Below are positions 29,584 through 37,821 of a DNA stretch of 64,000 nucleotides, piece after piece. Below the pieces are notes generated by a model. The model had not been told where the DNA came from. It did not search any database and saw only the letters and a program-made list of their open reading frames with translations. The stretch is taken from assembly GCF_014196205.1 (NCBI RefSeq), contig NZ_JACIDE010000007.1, positions 95,049 through 159,048 of the forward strand. The letters run 5' to 3'. The DNA is from Anoxybacteroides voinovskiense (GTDB lineage Bacteria > Bacillota > Bacilli > Bacillales > Anoxybacillaceae). The translations under genes were made by a program, and so were the position numbers. Each line of letters opens with the position of its first letter. Position 1 is the stretch's first letter.

Positions 29584-31080
29584 CTAAAATAAGTGAATTT
29601 CGATATTTTCTTTGTCAATGACGCGGATTTCTTTGACAACTTTGCGGATCAATGTCTGTTTGATTTCAAAGTCAATTTCTTCTTTGTGATTCAAGAAAAA
29701 GTCAATTGCTTCTTGCAAAATGTGTTCGTTCGGCTTGCTTTCTTGCATTTCTTTGAGTTGTTGTTCCAGCTGGTTGTATTGTTCAATCAGCTCTTTTTCT
29801 CGTTGCTGCAAGTTGCGTATTTCTTCTTTCACTTCTTCAAGGTCGAATTCGTCGTCATCAGACATTGTGACAAGCGACAGCAGGCGTTTGCGTCCTTTCC
29901 GCGCTCGGTCAATCTCTTTTTCTAGCCTTTCTAGTTCTTTCTTTTCATAGCTATTTTCAACGTCAGCGACCGGTTGGAATTCTTGTATTCGTTCTGGATG
30001 GTTGAATAGATCAAGAAGGTAGTTCCATACTTCTTGTTCGATTTCGTCCGCGCGAACGACCATTCCGCAACCACGGTGTTTTGCGCCAGCTGTGTTTTTT
30101 CTGTCCGTGTATTCGCGATGATATTTCCCCCAGTTTTTCATCAATCGCCCGGTCATTGTGTTCCCGCATTGTGTGCAACGTAACAGCCCTGAAAGCAAAT
30201 ATTGACGTTTCGATGCTTTCGTATAGCGCCTTCGCGCTTGATCTAGCAGCATTTGCGCTTGCTGAAATTGCTCTTCTGAAACAATTGCCGGAACATCCAC
30301 ATAGATCCATTCATCTTTGCTCCGCAAGCGCATCGGCACTTTTTCATTGCGATACTTATTCGCCAGCATGCCTTCTGTATTCCACTTGTTTTGCGGTTTT
30401 CTCCCTGCATACGTTTCATTCATCAATATTTGCCGTACCACTTGCCGATGCCACACCGTTTTTCCCGTTTTTGTCGGTATTTTTCTCTCAGTCAAATGCA
30501 ATGCAATGCCGTTTACGCCTTTGAAACGCTCTTGAACGAAACTGTCAAATATGAAGCGAACGATTTCAGCTTCACTTTCATTTATTTTGAGTTGTCCCGT
30601 CTGTTTATCATAATCATATCCATATATTCGGTCATTCTTCACAACTTTTCCTTGTTTCGCTTTTCTTTTCCGCCCTGCCATCGTCCTCTCACGAATTTTC
30701 GCTTTTTCAAATTCGGAAATAGCGCCGCGCATCGCAAAAAATAACTTTCCCTCAGGAGTATTTGCATACTCGCCGTTCACAAAAAGCAATTCGACATTAT
30801 GCTTTCTAAACTCATCATCTAGCAGCAGCTGGTGCATGAGATTACGCGCCAGCCGGTCGGGATCGTACACAATGACGGTATCGATCATTCTGTTTCGTAT
30901 ATCGTTGCGCAAGCGTTCCAGCCCTGGACGCTCAAGAAATTCGCCGGAAAAGCCTTCATCGGTGTATATCATTACATCGTCCGTTTTCGCCTTTTTCTTC
31001 GCTTCTTCGATCTGATGAGCGATTGAATATCCTTTCTGTGCCGATTCTTCCGTCGATACTCTTGCGTAGATAGCTTTCAT
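29584..31080 (-). CDS. spoIVCA: Large serine recombinase SpoIVCA (sigK excisase)
   Basis: A 498-aa large serine recombinase. The N-terminal resolvase domain has ARVSTEESAQKG with nucleophile Ser9, GFSGEFLERPGL and YDPDRLARN; FAMRGAISEFEKAKIRERT leads into the recombinase domain (NGIALHLTE, WHRQVVRQILMN), then a zinc ribbon (LLRCTQCGNTMTG ... HRGCG) and a coiled coil (about 380-465). It aligns along its whole length with B. subtilis SpoIVCA, which rejoins sigK in the mother cell under sigma-E. Its stop is 35 bp from the attL arm. AAGGGAGATAG precedes ATG 31080. Confidence 0.96.
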   Translation of the reverse strand: MKAIYARVSTEESAQKGYSIAHQIEEAKKKAKTDDVMIYTDEGFSGEFLERPGLERLRNDIRNRMIDTVIVYDPDRLARNLMHQLLLDDEFRKHNVELLFVNGEYANTPEGKLFFAMRGAISEFEKAKIRERTMAGRKRKAKQGKVVKNDRIYGYDYDKQTGQLKINESEAEIVRFIFDSFVQERFKGVNGIALHLTERKIPTKTGKTVWHRQVVRQILMNETYAGRKPQNKWNTEGMLANKYRNEKVPMRLRSKDEWIYVDVPAIVSEEQFQQAQMLLDQARRRYTKASKRQYLLSGLLRCTQCGNTMTGRLMKNWGKYHREYTDRKNTAGAKHRGCGMVVRADEIEQEVWNYLLDLFNHPERIQEFQPVADVENSYEKKELERLEKEIDRARKGRKRLLSLVTMSDDDEFDLEEVKEEIRNLQQREKELIEQYNQLEQQLKEMQESKPNEHILQEAIDFFLNHKEEIDFEIKQTLIRKVVKEIRVIDKENIEIHLF

Positions 31081-31180
31081 TTCTCTTTGCTATCTCCCTT
31101 CTATATATCTTCACTAAATAATGATAGCAGGCTTGAATATTGTTGTCAGTATGCTTTCCCTTTATAACCCGTACATTCAT
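30956..31180 (-). CDS. Possible small protein overlapping the recombinase start
   Basis: A 74-aa frame beginning MNVRVIKGKHTDNNIQACY, with a strong site AGGGAGGTATGCGCG before ATG 31180. The last 41 codons overlap spoIVCA in another frame. Residues 1-45 resemble the 42-aa product at 44238-44366 (both start V-x-V-(I/V)-K-G and share Y-x-YL-x-K), which supports the N-terminal part being real. A role as accessory directionality factor is only a guess. Confidence 0.5.
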   Translation of the reverse strand: MNVRVIKGKHTDNNIQACYHYLVKIYRREIAKRNESYLRKSIDGRIGTERIFNRSSDRRSEEKGENGRCNDIHR

Positions 31181-31230
31181 CGCGCATACCTCCCTTGTTT
31201 GAAGATATGCTGGCGCTGGTTGTACGAATG

Positions 31231-31268
31231 AAAAAAACAGATAGCATGTGCAAGCATGCTATCTGTTT
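31231..31268 (-). terminator. Terminator of the leftward phage-like operon
   Basis: AAACAGATAGCATG / CATGCTATCTGTTT, a 14-bp stem with a 6-nt loop, followed on the minus strand by TTTTTTC. It separates the morphogenesis operon from the recombinase unit. Confidence 0.92.
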
Positions 31269-31449
31269 AATCTAAAACGATTCCGTATTTCTTATAGCAA
31301 AGATTCTTGATTCGGCTGACTTCCCGTTTATAGTGTTCAATTAGAATCGTGCTATTTTTTTTGTATCCTTGTCTAAGCAAAAAACACTTTCGATTGTATT
31401 CCTTCACAAGCGCGTATAGTTCGTCAGGATGAACGTTGTACTTGTCCAA
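31267..31449 (-). CDS. Hypothetical protein
   Basis: A 60-aa basic, Tyr-rich protein (DELYALVKEYNRKCFLLRQG), start TTG 31449 with GAAGGAGGCGCGCGAAC upstream. It overlaps the preceding gene by 26 bp. No family recognised. Last gene of the leftward operon. Confidence 0.65.
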   Translation of the reverse strand: MDKYNVHPDELYALVKEYNRKCFLLRQGYKKNSTILIEHYKREVSRIKNLCYKKYGIVLD

Positions 31450-31675
31450 GTTCGCGCGCCTCCTTCAGCGCTTCTTCGAAATAGTACGTCACTTCACGGG
31501 CAAATTTGCCGATAAAAAAGCCGATTGCTACAAACATTCCGAATACCGCCGTCAGCTCTCGATTCGTGAAAGCTGCAATCATTCCAGTTGGATTGACTGT
31601 TAGGACGATGACAAAAACAGCTGGGATTGAAAGGATCGTATAAAACAAGCTCCACAACAAGTCTTTTTTCTTCAT
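31424..31675 (-). CDS. Small membrane protein, two predicted spans
   Basis: An 83-aa protein: KKK start, hydrophobic segments at about 8-28 (FYTILSIPAVFVIVL) and 39-58 (LTAVFGMFVAIGFFIG), then a charged tail. ATG 31675 has GGAAGGGTGTGC upstream. It follows directly on the 118-aa gene. Function unknown; its place in the phage-like morphogenesis operon suggests an envelope role. Confidence 0.65.
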   Translation of the reverse strand: MKKKDLLWSLFYTILSIPAVFVIVLTVNPTGMIAAFTNRELTAVFGMFVAIGFFIGKFAREVTYYFEEALKEARELGQVQRSS

Positions 31676-32028
31676 GCTGCACACCCTTCCTCGACTTTTC
31701 GCAGCACCGATTCAAGCAGTTGCAACGTTTCGTTTTCTTTGTAGTCGATGTTTTCGCGTTCAGCTTGTCGTTTTAGTTCTTGCGTATAGAACGATAGAAA
31801 AGAATGCAGCATAGTAGCTTGTTCATCGTTGAATTCGATGTTGTATGAATCACATTCCCCTTTTTGCTCTAATTGCTCGCTAAGCGCAGCTGTAATCGAA
31901 TCATAGCAAGCAACTTTCCTTTTTCCCTCGAAAAGCCCGTAATTTCGCTTGAGCGCTTTTTTAATCTCTTTTCGCATGATATTCATATGCAAAAGCAGCA
32001 TAGCAAATTCTTTGTTTGTGAGATTCAT
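31672..32028 (-). CDS. Hypothetical phage-element protein
   Basis: A 118-aa soluble, helical, charged protein (MNLTNKEFAMLLLHMNIMR). GGGGGAAATGA precedes ATG 32028. It abuts the upstream gene by 1 bp. No family recognised. Confidence 0.7.
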   Translation of the reverse strand: MNLTNKEFAMLLLHMNIMRKEIKKALKRNYGLFEGKRKVACYDSITAALSEQLEQKGECDSYNIEFNDEQATMLHSFLSFYTQELKRQAERENIDYKENETLQLLESVLRKVEEGCAA

Positions 32029-32029
32029 T

Positions 32030-32371
32030 TCATTTCCCCCTATCGTTTTTTCGTATTTCGTCTAAGTATTCTTGTAGCTTCCGATTTTCCGTTTCCGTCA
32101 GTTCGTCCGGCTTCATCATGAAAAATGAGTTTCGGCCGATCCTAATTCGTCGGTCAGCAAATTGTTTCACTCGTTCCCAGTGCATACAGACGGACGGAAG
32201 TAAAATATAGCCCATGCGATTTACGATGTCTTGCGCGATTTCAAGCTGCTTGAAAAAATAGAATTTCTGCGTGATTTTTGCGAACTTCACGACTGGAATA
32301 GACGGAAAATGATACAACAATGTACGCGGATCTTTTTCTTTATAGTGCTGCGGCACCAGTGAGTAGTTCAT
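32030..32371 (-). CDS. Hypothetical protein downstream of the Zot-like gene
   Basis: About 113 aa (MNYSLVPQHYKEKDPRTLLY). Start ATG 32371 with AGGAGGGCTGCCC upstream, inside the end of the Zot-like gene (32-bp overlap). No membrane span. In filamentous phages a second product is translated from the same region as pI (pXI); here a separate gene in another frame follows instead, so any equivalence is unproven. Confidence 0.7.
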   Translation of the reverse strand: MNYSLVPQHYKEKDPRTLLYHFPSIPVVKFAKITQKFYFFKQLEIAQDIVNRMGYILLPSVCMHWERVKQFADRRIRIGRNSFFMMKPDELTETENRKLQEYLDEIRKNDRGK

Positions 32372-32996
32372 GGGCAGCCCTCCTAACTGTTCCACGCGCT
32401 TTGTCGTGTATTTCCTCTAAAGTTTGAAAAAATTCGTTCCCCTCTCGTTCTTTTTCTGGAAGAGGAAAGCCTAGCACCATTGTGTCGGTGTCATATAGAC
32501 CGAGCTTAAAAATCTTTTTCGCTTTCCACATCGGCAAAAACTGTTTGTGCATAAATTCGCCCGTCTGATAGTCGGTGAAGTGAATCGCAAACCCACGGTC
32601 GCCGATTTTTCGAACGTTGATAAGCACTTCAACAATTTGCCGAATACGGCTGTCCACGTTGTTAATTGACGGCGAACAGTAAATTTGCACGCTTTTCATT
32701 TTGCGTGTAAACATCATGACTTCTGTTGCGATCGTCGCGCCGTATTTCGACCATTTGCGGTTTGAAAACGCCATTTGCGCTTCGTCCCAGCAACAAATGC
32801 TGCCTTGCGCTTCTGCTACCTTATACCAGTCTGTATAGTGTTCAAGAGGAATCGAATCTTTCAAGCCGTAGTTTGAAAAAAGTTGAATATCACCGCCACG
32901 CGCACGCACTTTTTCTCGCCAATGATGCGCCAAAAGCGACATCATCAACGTTTTCCCAGCGCCGAGAGGACCTTGGATAAAGAAATGATGTGCCAT
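32340..32996 (-). CDS. Zot/pI-like morphogenesis ATPase
   Basis: A 218-aa P-loop ATPase. Walker A is GPLGAGKT (residues 9-16), the Walker B-like strand is ICCWDEAQ (67-74, with the W-D-E-A-Q arrangement typical of Zot proteins), and SPSINNVDSRIRQIVE follows. This layout matches the zonular occludens toxin (Zot)/gene I ATPases of filamentous phages, which power virion assembly at the membrane. Unlike many Zot proteins there is no obvious C-terminal transmembrane segment. ATG 32996 has AAGGGAGGAAAACGG upstream. It lies late in an operon of small membrane proteins, as pI does in inoviruses. Confidence 0.8.
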   Translation of the reverse strand: MAHHFFIQGPLGAGKTLMMSLLAHHWREKVRARGGDIQLFSNYGLKDSIPLEHYTDWYKVAEAQGSICCWDEAQMAFSNRKWSKYGATIATEVMMFTRKMKSVQIYCSPSINNVDSRIRQIVEVLINVRKIGDRGFAIHFTDYQTGEFMHKQFLPMWKAKKIFKLGLYDTDTMVLGFPLPEKEREGNEFFQTLEEIHDKARGTVRRAAHELLTGAAAL

Positions 32997-33349
32997 TACC
33001 GTTTTCCTCCCTTCTCAACGCCATTCGGCGCGACAATGACCGGCTTTGGCGGTTTCGGAATAAGCGCTTCGATTGTATCAATGTAATACTGCGGATCAGC
33101 GACAAGCACTTTTCCTTGCATGATAAAGTTGATAATTTCTCGATACGGATCGCTATTTCCGTGTAAATATTCATTTTTCGATAGACTTTCAAGTAATAAA
33201 ATCGCTTTAATTTGCCATTCTTGCAGCTCTTGCGCTTTTGTCGTCATTTCTTCAAGTACTTGTTTTACGTCTGATATGTGCTGCACTTGCGGAAACAAGT
33301 CATCGGAAATGACACTTTGTAGTTTTTCAGCATTGCTTGTTCCTTGCAT
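32996..33349 (-). CDS. Hypothetical phage-element protein
   Basis: A 117-aa soluble helical protein (MQGTSNAEKLQSVISDDLFP) with a Pro-Lys-rich end. The stop overlaps the ATG of the Zot-like gene by 1 bp, so they are probably translationally coupled. No family recognised. Confidence 0.7.
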   Translation of the reverse strand: MQGTSNAEKLQSVISDDLFPQVQHISDVKQVLEEMTTKAQELQEWQIKAILLLESLSKNEYLHGNSDPYREIINFIMQGKVLVADPQYYIDTIEALIPKPPKPVIVAPNGVEKGGKR

Positions 33350-33355
33350 ATGCGA

Positions 33356-33508
33356 TCACCCCTTTACAAGTTCGACAAGCTCATTGACCTTCTTTTGAAG
33401 ACGCTCGATGCAAGGATAATTCCATTGCTCATCTATGCTCGCCATTTCTTCGATCGTGTCGATCATGCCTTTCAATTCAAAAATGAGAAATGCAACTTGA
33501 TTCGACAT
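33356..33508 (-). CDS. Small hypothetical protein
   Basis: A 50-aa acidic helical protein, MSNQVAFLIFELKGMIDTIE then IERLQKKVNELVELVKG, with GGAGGGAAGTAATC before ATG 33508. Sits in tight register with both neighbours. No family recognised. Confidence 0.65.
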   Translation of the reverse strand: MSNQVAFLIFELKGMIDTIEEMASIDEQWNYPCIERLQKKVNELVELVKG

Positions 33509-33510
33509 GA

Positions 33511-33912
33511 TTACTTCCCTCCAGCGCAGCTTGAAATACCAAGGATGATGAATGCAAAGAACACAAGCCCGAATAGAAGTATTTTCGTTAAGTCGAATTG
33601 ACTTTGCGGCTCTGGCTGGCGATACGACGTTATTTGCCGTAATACAATGCTTTTCTCCAGCTCAGCAAGCCGTTTTGTTTCCTGGACGGAACGTGACGGT
33701 GCGCGATAGAAAAAATGTCGTCCTTCGATTCCTGTCGTTACCTCGCAATCGTGAATCGGAACGCAATACTTTCCTGTGACATATATCGCATTGTCGCGAA
33801 TTTCATCGATGCGTTGAATGTCGCTTGTTTTTTGTTCGTCGTCGAACACTATGAGAATGTCGTTTGTTTCCGGAAAAAACTCATCTTTTTCTTTTCGTTT
33901 GAAGAATGCCAT
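33511..33912 (-). CDS. C-tail-anchored hypothetical protein
   Basis: A 133-aa protein: soluble N-terminal part (about 1-100) and one C-terminal transmembrane segment (ILLFGLVFFAFIILGISSC). It starts within the stop of the 46-aa coat-like gene. No family recognised; in an inovirus-like operon it would be a membrane assembly component. Confidence 0.7.
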   Translation of the reverse strand: MAFFKRKEKDEFFPETNDILIVFDDEQKTSDIQRIDEIRDNAIYVTGKYCVPIHDCEVTTGIEGRHFFYRAPSRSVQETKRLAELEKSIVLRQITSYRQPEPQSQFDLTKILLFGLVFFAFIILGISSCAGGK

Positions 33913-34052
33913 TAGATGACCGCCTTTCTTTGTTGTTTTTTCTTTCTATTTGAAAACTGGACAACCTTCCAACCGAAAAATGCGACAACGCCAACGCCAC
34001 TTGCTGCTCCAGCGCCTAGCGTAAACATGTAGAAAAACGCATCTACCACCAT
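33912..34052 (-). CDS. 46-aa coat-like membrane protein
   Basis: MVVDAFFYMFTLGAGAASG, one Gly/Ala-rich transmembrane segment, then a strongly basic end SNRKKKQQRKAVI. Acidic start, single span and basic C-terminus are the layout of filamentous-phage coat proteins. AGAAGGTGTGAA precedes ATG 34052. It overlaps both neighbours by a few bases. The assignment as coat-like rests on layout only. Confidence 0.65.
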   Translation of the reverse strand: MVVDAFFYMFTLGAGAASGVGVVAFFGWKVVQFSNRKKKQQRKAVI

Positions 34053-34324
34053 TTCACACCTTCTTTCAGAGAATAATAGAGCCGCATAACAGAACGGAAA
34101 ATAAGCAACGAGCCGAGAATAACCACTGACATAAGCGCCGACGAAATAACGAGCTGCCACGCTGTCGGCAAGTCTCCAAACACAGAAAGATACTTTCCGA
34201 CATTCAGCCCTTGCGCCGTTATTTGTCCGACCGCCCGCAATTTGTCTATCGCCATATCTAAAAACGTGATAGGAGGATTAAAGATTTTATCAATGAAACT
34301 ATGAATCGAATCTTTAATATTCAT
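34043..34324 (-). CDS. Small membrane protein
   Basis: A 93-aa protein: amphipathic N-terminus (MNIKDSIHSFIDKIFNPP), one transmembrane segment at about 57-77, basic end KEGVKWW. No family recognised. Size and position between the large membrane protein and the Zot-like gene recall pVI/pIX-type minor proteins, but this is inference. Confidence 0.65.
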   Translation of the reverse strand: MNIKDSIHSFIDKIFNPPITFLDMAIDKLRAVGQITAQGLNVGKYLSVFGDLPTAWQLVISSALMSVVILGSLLIFRSVMRLYYSLKEGVKWW

Positions 34325-34326
34325 TG

Positions 34327-34803
34327 TTACTCCCCTCCTACCCGAATGGACGATAGCAATTTAATCGCTGCAACGGCGGTAAACATCCATAGAATAAAAA
34401 GCAATATATACGCGATCGGTTCAAGTTTGAGTGGCTGCATTGCGGTAAAAATTTTTCCAAGCATGTCTGAATAGCCATTTCCGCTTCCGCCGCGCGGAAC
34501 ATATACAAGGCTGGCAAGCGTTTTGGCAAAACCGACGAATAATGAAACAATCATTTTTGCCAGCTCAAAAAAGAGCAAAAACAGTTTGACCGCCAGCACG
34601 CCAATTTTGTAGAGAAAATACAACAAGCCATCAATCAGCGCATAAATAACCTCGAAAAAGCCGACGAACAAGTCAACAATCCCTTGAAAAAGCTTTTTCA
34701 ACAATCGCCCGATCCATTTAATCCCTGACCATATCACGTCGAATAACTTGCCGAACGCGTCGCCTAAAATTCCGCCTATCGCAAAAGGAAGAAAATAAAT
34801 CAT
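34327..34803 (-). CDS. Hydrophobic membrane protein
   Basis: A 158-aa protein with long amphipathic/hydrophobic stretches (residues about 38-95, many Phe/Leu/Val) and a final transmembrane segment (AYILLFILWMFTAVAAIKLL). It has no enzyme motif. It could fill the pVI-like role beside the anchored adsorption-type protein; unproven. Confidence 0.7.
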   Translation of the reverse strand: MIYFLPFAIGGILGDAFGKLFDVIWSGIKWIGRLLKKLFQGIVDLFVGFFEVIYALIDGLLYFLYKIGVLAVKLFLLFFELAKMIVSLFVGFAKTLASLVYVPRGGSGNGYSDMLGKIFTAMQPLKLEPIAYILLFILWMFTAVAAIKLLSSIRVGGE

Positions 34804-34807
34804 CGTA

Positions 34808-34951
34808 TCACCTGCGGATTACGTTATATAAAAAGCTGATAAGTCGTTCGCCAAACATGATGACAATGAAAAGAAATAAAACGGGCGTGAGATACACCAT
34901 GTAGCGTTGAAAGACTATTTCTAATACAGCTTGCAAAATATCAAAATTCAT
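34808..34951 (-). CDS. 47-aa single-span membrane protein
   Basis: MNFDILQAVLEIVFQRYMVY then one transmembrane segment and FGERLISFLYNVIRR. The ATG overlaps the stop of the FN3 gene (ATGA), with GGAGGGCGTGTG upstream. Coat-like size; function unknown. Confidence 0.65.
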   Translation of the reverse strand: MNFDILQAVLEIVFQRYMVYLTPVLFLFIVIMFGERLISFLYNVIRR

Positions 34952-36699
34952 TGTTTCACACGCCCTCCTTTAGCATTCGCAAGCATTTTTTTGATAAATT
35001 CGACGAGCGGTCGCCAAAAGACTAAGACAAATGACAATAAAATCAACGGCGCTGCCCATGCAAGGATATTAATCACCGTCTGTATAAAATCATTGAACGA
35101 AAACGGAAAGTCGATTTTCGTTTCCCCCACGGTCGGCACTTGTACCGCCTTGCCTTCTGTACCAAACTCTCCGATCGGCACTAATTTTGCATCATAGCCG
35201 CCGAAAAAGTTCAGCTTCATATCTTTTTTCGGAATGATGACTTTCTGCGTCGCTGCGTCGACTACTGTATATTCTTGTCCATTTATCAGCACTTTCACTG
35301 TCCCTTTTGTCGGGCTTGTCCATGTGACGACATAGTCGCCGTTTTCGTTTTGCGTTGTCGCCACGCCAGTTAAGACCGGAACAGGCTCGGACGGTGTTGT
35401 CGTTTCAATCGTTACCCCTTGCGACTCATTTCCAGCTGTATTGACCGATGTCACCTTATACGAATATGTCGTGTCTGGTGTGACGGTCAAGTCCGTCCAG
35501 TACGTTCCGTTCGTTTCAAACATCGGCGTATAGCCGTCCGATGTCGTCGCGGCGGAAACAGCTGTCGCGCCAAAGAGTTGATCCCAGAACGATTGCTGCT
35601 CTATTTTTTTTCGATAGATTTTTACATGATGAAAAAACTCGCTTTCCGGCGATGTCCATGACAATTTCACACGATCATATTTTGCATCGGCTTGGAGGTC
35701 GGTGACATCTTCCGTCGGAATTGTTGTTTTTGCTGTTGCTGTTTGTCCTGACGATGAATATCCTCCATTGTATTTCGATACAATTTTTACTTCGTATGAA
35801 GTGTTTGGATTCAGATTAGTAAATGTATAAGACGTTGCGTTTTTGTCTAAAGAAGTAATAAAATTTCCGTCTAAATAAAGATCATTTCCGATAAATCCTG
35901 AATCGGTAGGGTTTATCCATTGTGCTAAAATTGAATAAGCAGAAGGGAATAATTTTAATTCTGTAACATCTGGTGGTGGTAGGGTTTTAACTGTTATTGT
36001 TACACCATTTGATTCATTTCCTGCTGTGTCATATGTCTTAATTTTTATTTCATACTCTCTGTTTGGTTGCAAGTTTGAAAAAGTATATGTTCTATATTGT
36101 TTGGATACAGAACTTTGAAAAACTCCATCTATATACAGCTTTACTCCATCAAAATCTTCATCAGAAGGATTTTCCCAAGTTAAAATAGCACTGTCTGTTG
36201 TTGTATATACTGATACATTTTTTATCTCTGACGGGGGAGTTTTATCAATTTGTTTTCCAAAAACATCAAATTCTTGAACTTGATATGTTTGGTTGTAAGC
36301 CGATCCTTCTACTGCTACATATCTAGCACGTACTGGGTTTGAAAGATTTACGATATTTCCTTTTTTATCAGCAGGATACACAGTCATTATGTTTTGTCCT
36401 GCCTCGTTTATAAAATATATTTCCATGTTTGCATATGAATTTGCTTTAAGATAGTACGATACGATAGTTTCCTCTTTTCCAAAGTCATAAAAAAGCAAAG
36501 AGGTTGGACTATCTCTTTTATCAAGAAAAACATTTGTAGATATATTTCCATCTGTAGCTTCTTTCGCAGTATAATACCACTGATTAATTTCCTTTCCAAC
36601 ATACATAGCTTTACCGTTTAGTATTCCTCCCTCGTATGCATACGCAAAATTAGGGAAGAAAAAAAGAATAGAGGCGATAGCGATAAGCAACTTTCGCAA
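34948..36699 (-). CDS. Discoidin/FN3 surface protein with C-terminal anchor (pIII-like candidate)
   Basis: A 583-aa secreted, anchored protein. Signal peptide at 1-21 (ending YAYA); a discoidin/F5-8C-like domain at about 22-145 (EATDGNISTNVF, LLFYDFGKEETIVSYYLKA); three fibronectin type III domains from about 150-445 (TPPSEIKNVSVY..., PPPDVTELKLF..., VTDLQADAKYDRVKLSW...); then FPFSFNDFIQTVINILAW and one transmembrane segment with a basic tail. This architecture fits an adsorption protein exposed outside and held by its C-terminus. The anchor resembles the coat-like proteins at 37822 and 46519. The N-terminal two thirds is visibly more AT-rich than the rest. Confidence 0.8.
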   Translation of the reverse strand: MRKLLIAIASILFFFPNFAYAYEGGILNGKAMYVGKEINQWYYTAKEATDGNISTNVFLDKRDSPTSLLFYDFGKEETIVSYYLKANSYANMEIYFINEAGQNIMTVYPADKKGNIVNLSNPVRARYVAVEGSAYNQTYQVQEFDVFGKQIDKTPPSEIKNVSVYTTTDSAILTWENPSDEDFDGVKLYIDGVFQSSVSKQYRTYTFSNLQPNREYEIKIKTYDTAGNESNGVTITVKTLPPPDVTELKLFPSAYSILAQWINPTDSGFIGNDLYLDGNFITSLDKNATSYTFTNLNPNTSYEVKIVSKYNGGYSSSGQTATAKTTIPTEDVTDLQADAKYDRVKLSWTSPESEFFHHVKIYRKKIEQQSFWDQLFGATAVSAATTSDGYTPMFETNGTYWTDLTVTPDTTYSYKVTSVNTAGNESQGVTIETTTPSEPVPVLTGVATTQNENGDYVVTWTSPTKGTVKVLINGQEYTVVDAATQKVIIPKKDMKLNFFGGYDAKLVPIGEFGTEGKAVQVPTVGETKIDFPFSFNDFIQTVINILAWAAPLILLSFVLVFWRPLVEFIKKMLANAKGGRVKQ

Positions 36700-36701
36700 A
36701 A

Positions 36702-37763
36702 TTATCCACTCCCATCCGGATCATCAGGGTGTTTTTTGTAGTATTGAGTTCCTTGCCAGTCGCTTTGGTTTGGTATTGGCGCGTTGCCGCCATTGTCGCC
36801 TGGGCTTGGCGGTGTGTCGTTGTTTTGGCTTGGTATTGGCGCATTGCCGGTGTCCGGTGTGCCGCTTTGGTCTTTTGGGATCGGCATTGGCTGGTCATCC
36901 GGCTGTTGCGGGTGTCCCGCGTCCCATCCTCCTGCGTCGGTGTTCCCCGGCTCTGGCATTTTGTCGGGCAATGACGGCAAGGTGTCGATTGGATTCACGA
37001 TGTCAAAACCGCCTGAGTCGTCGTTTCGAAACGGAATTTCCGGCGCTTGATTTTCGATATTTTGTTTCGTGAATCCTGACGTATCAAGCCCAGAATCAGG
37101 CATGCTTGACACTTGATTTTCAATCCCGCCTGTATCGACTCCCGACAAGTCCGCAGGCTCTGCCGGTGGCGACGGCGCTGTCCCCAACATCGTCTGCATG
37201 TCCGTCACAAGTCGTGGCACAATCGTGTCGCGAAACGTCGCGGCGACTTGATCCCAATTCGGCGCTGGAGGAATTGCACTTTTTATTTCATCTAACTTCC
37301 CCATGTATTGACTCCATCCAGGACAATTGAACAGGTCGCAGCCGATGCAGTTGTTTCCTGCTGAATCAGCCCCTAAAAAAACGGTATGATACGCAAGAGG
37401 GTTGTTCGACCATGCCTCTAAAGCATGAAACTCCCCCACAGAAGCCACAATTTTAAACCCTTTTGCGCCACTTGGAAAATTATAATCAGAATATCCAGCA
37501 AGTGCCGATTGTCCTAATAGATTTCCCTGCGCGTCAAACCATTGTAAAACACCTTGTCCCGATCCTTGGATTTTTACGCGCGTAAAATCGTCATCGTGAT
37601 AAATATTGTCCGCCCATAAAATTGCGTCTGGTGTTTGTGAGCCGTAATATCCATATACGCACTCGCCGTTTGAGCATGCAGCATCCGCAGCCTCCGCCTG
37701 AATCGGCGCTAGCGCGATAAACAACGCGAACAGAAGTCCCCAGTTGATTATTTTCTTAATCAT
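36702..37763 (-). CDS. Secreted Pro/Asp-rich protein
   Basis: A 353-aa protein. Signal peptide at 1-25 (INWGLLFALFIALAPIQAEA), a globular part at about 26-170 with several Cys (CSNGECVYGYYG, NCIGCDLFNCPGW), then a low-complexity Pro/Asp/Asn/Gly tail (about 190-353, NAPIPSQNND, GNAPIPNQSD). It has no membrane anchor. It is 2 bp from the FN3 gene. It may be a cell-surface or virion-tip component; no family recognised. Confidence 0.7.
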   Translation of the reverse strand: MIKKIINWGLLFALFIALAPIQAEAADAACSNGECVYGYYGSQTPDAILWADNIYHDDDFTRVKIQGSGQGVLQWFDAQGNLLGQSALAGYSDYNFPSGAKGFKIVASVGEFHALEAWSNNPLAYHTVFLGADSAGNNCIGCDLFNCPGWSQYMGKLDEIKSAIPPAPNWDQVAATFRDTIVPRLVTDMQTMLGTAPSPPAEPADLSGVDTGGIENQVSSMPDSGLDTSGFTKQNIENQAPEIPFRNDDSGGFDIVNPIDTLPSLPDKMPEPGNTDAGGWDAGHPQQPDDQPMPIPKDQSGTPDTGNAPIPSQNNDTPPSPGDNGGNAPIPNQSDWQGTQYYKKHPDDPDGSG

Positions 37764-37788
37764 TTAATACATCACACGCCTTCCATAC

Positions 37789-37820
37789 TAAAAAAGGAGG
37801 ATTGCTCCTCCCTTTTTAGT
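37789..37820 (-). terminator. Strong terminator right after the coat-like gene
   Basis: On the minus strand GGGAGGAGCAATCCTCC followed by TTTTTTTAG, 2 bp after the stop at 37822. It would give high coat transcript with partial read-through to the downstream genes, as after gene VIII in Ff phages. Confidence 0.85.
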
Positions 37821-37821
37821 G

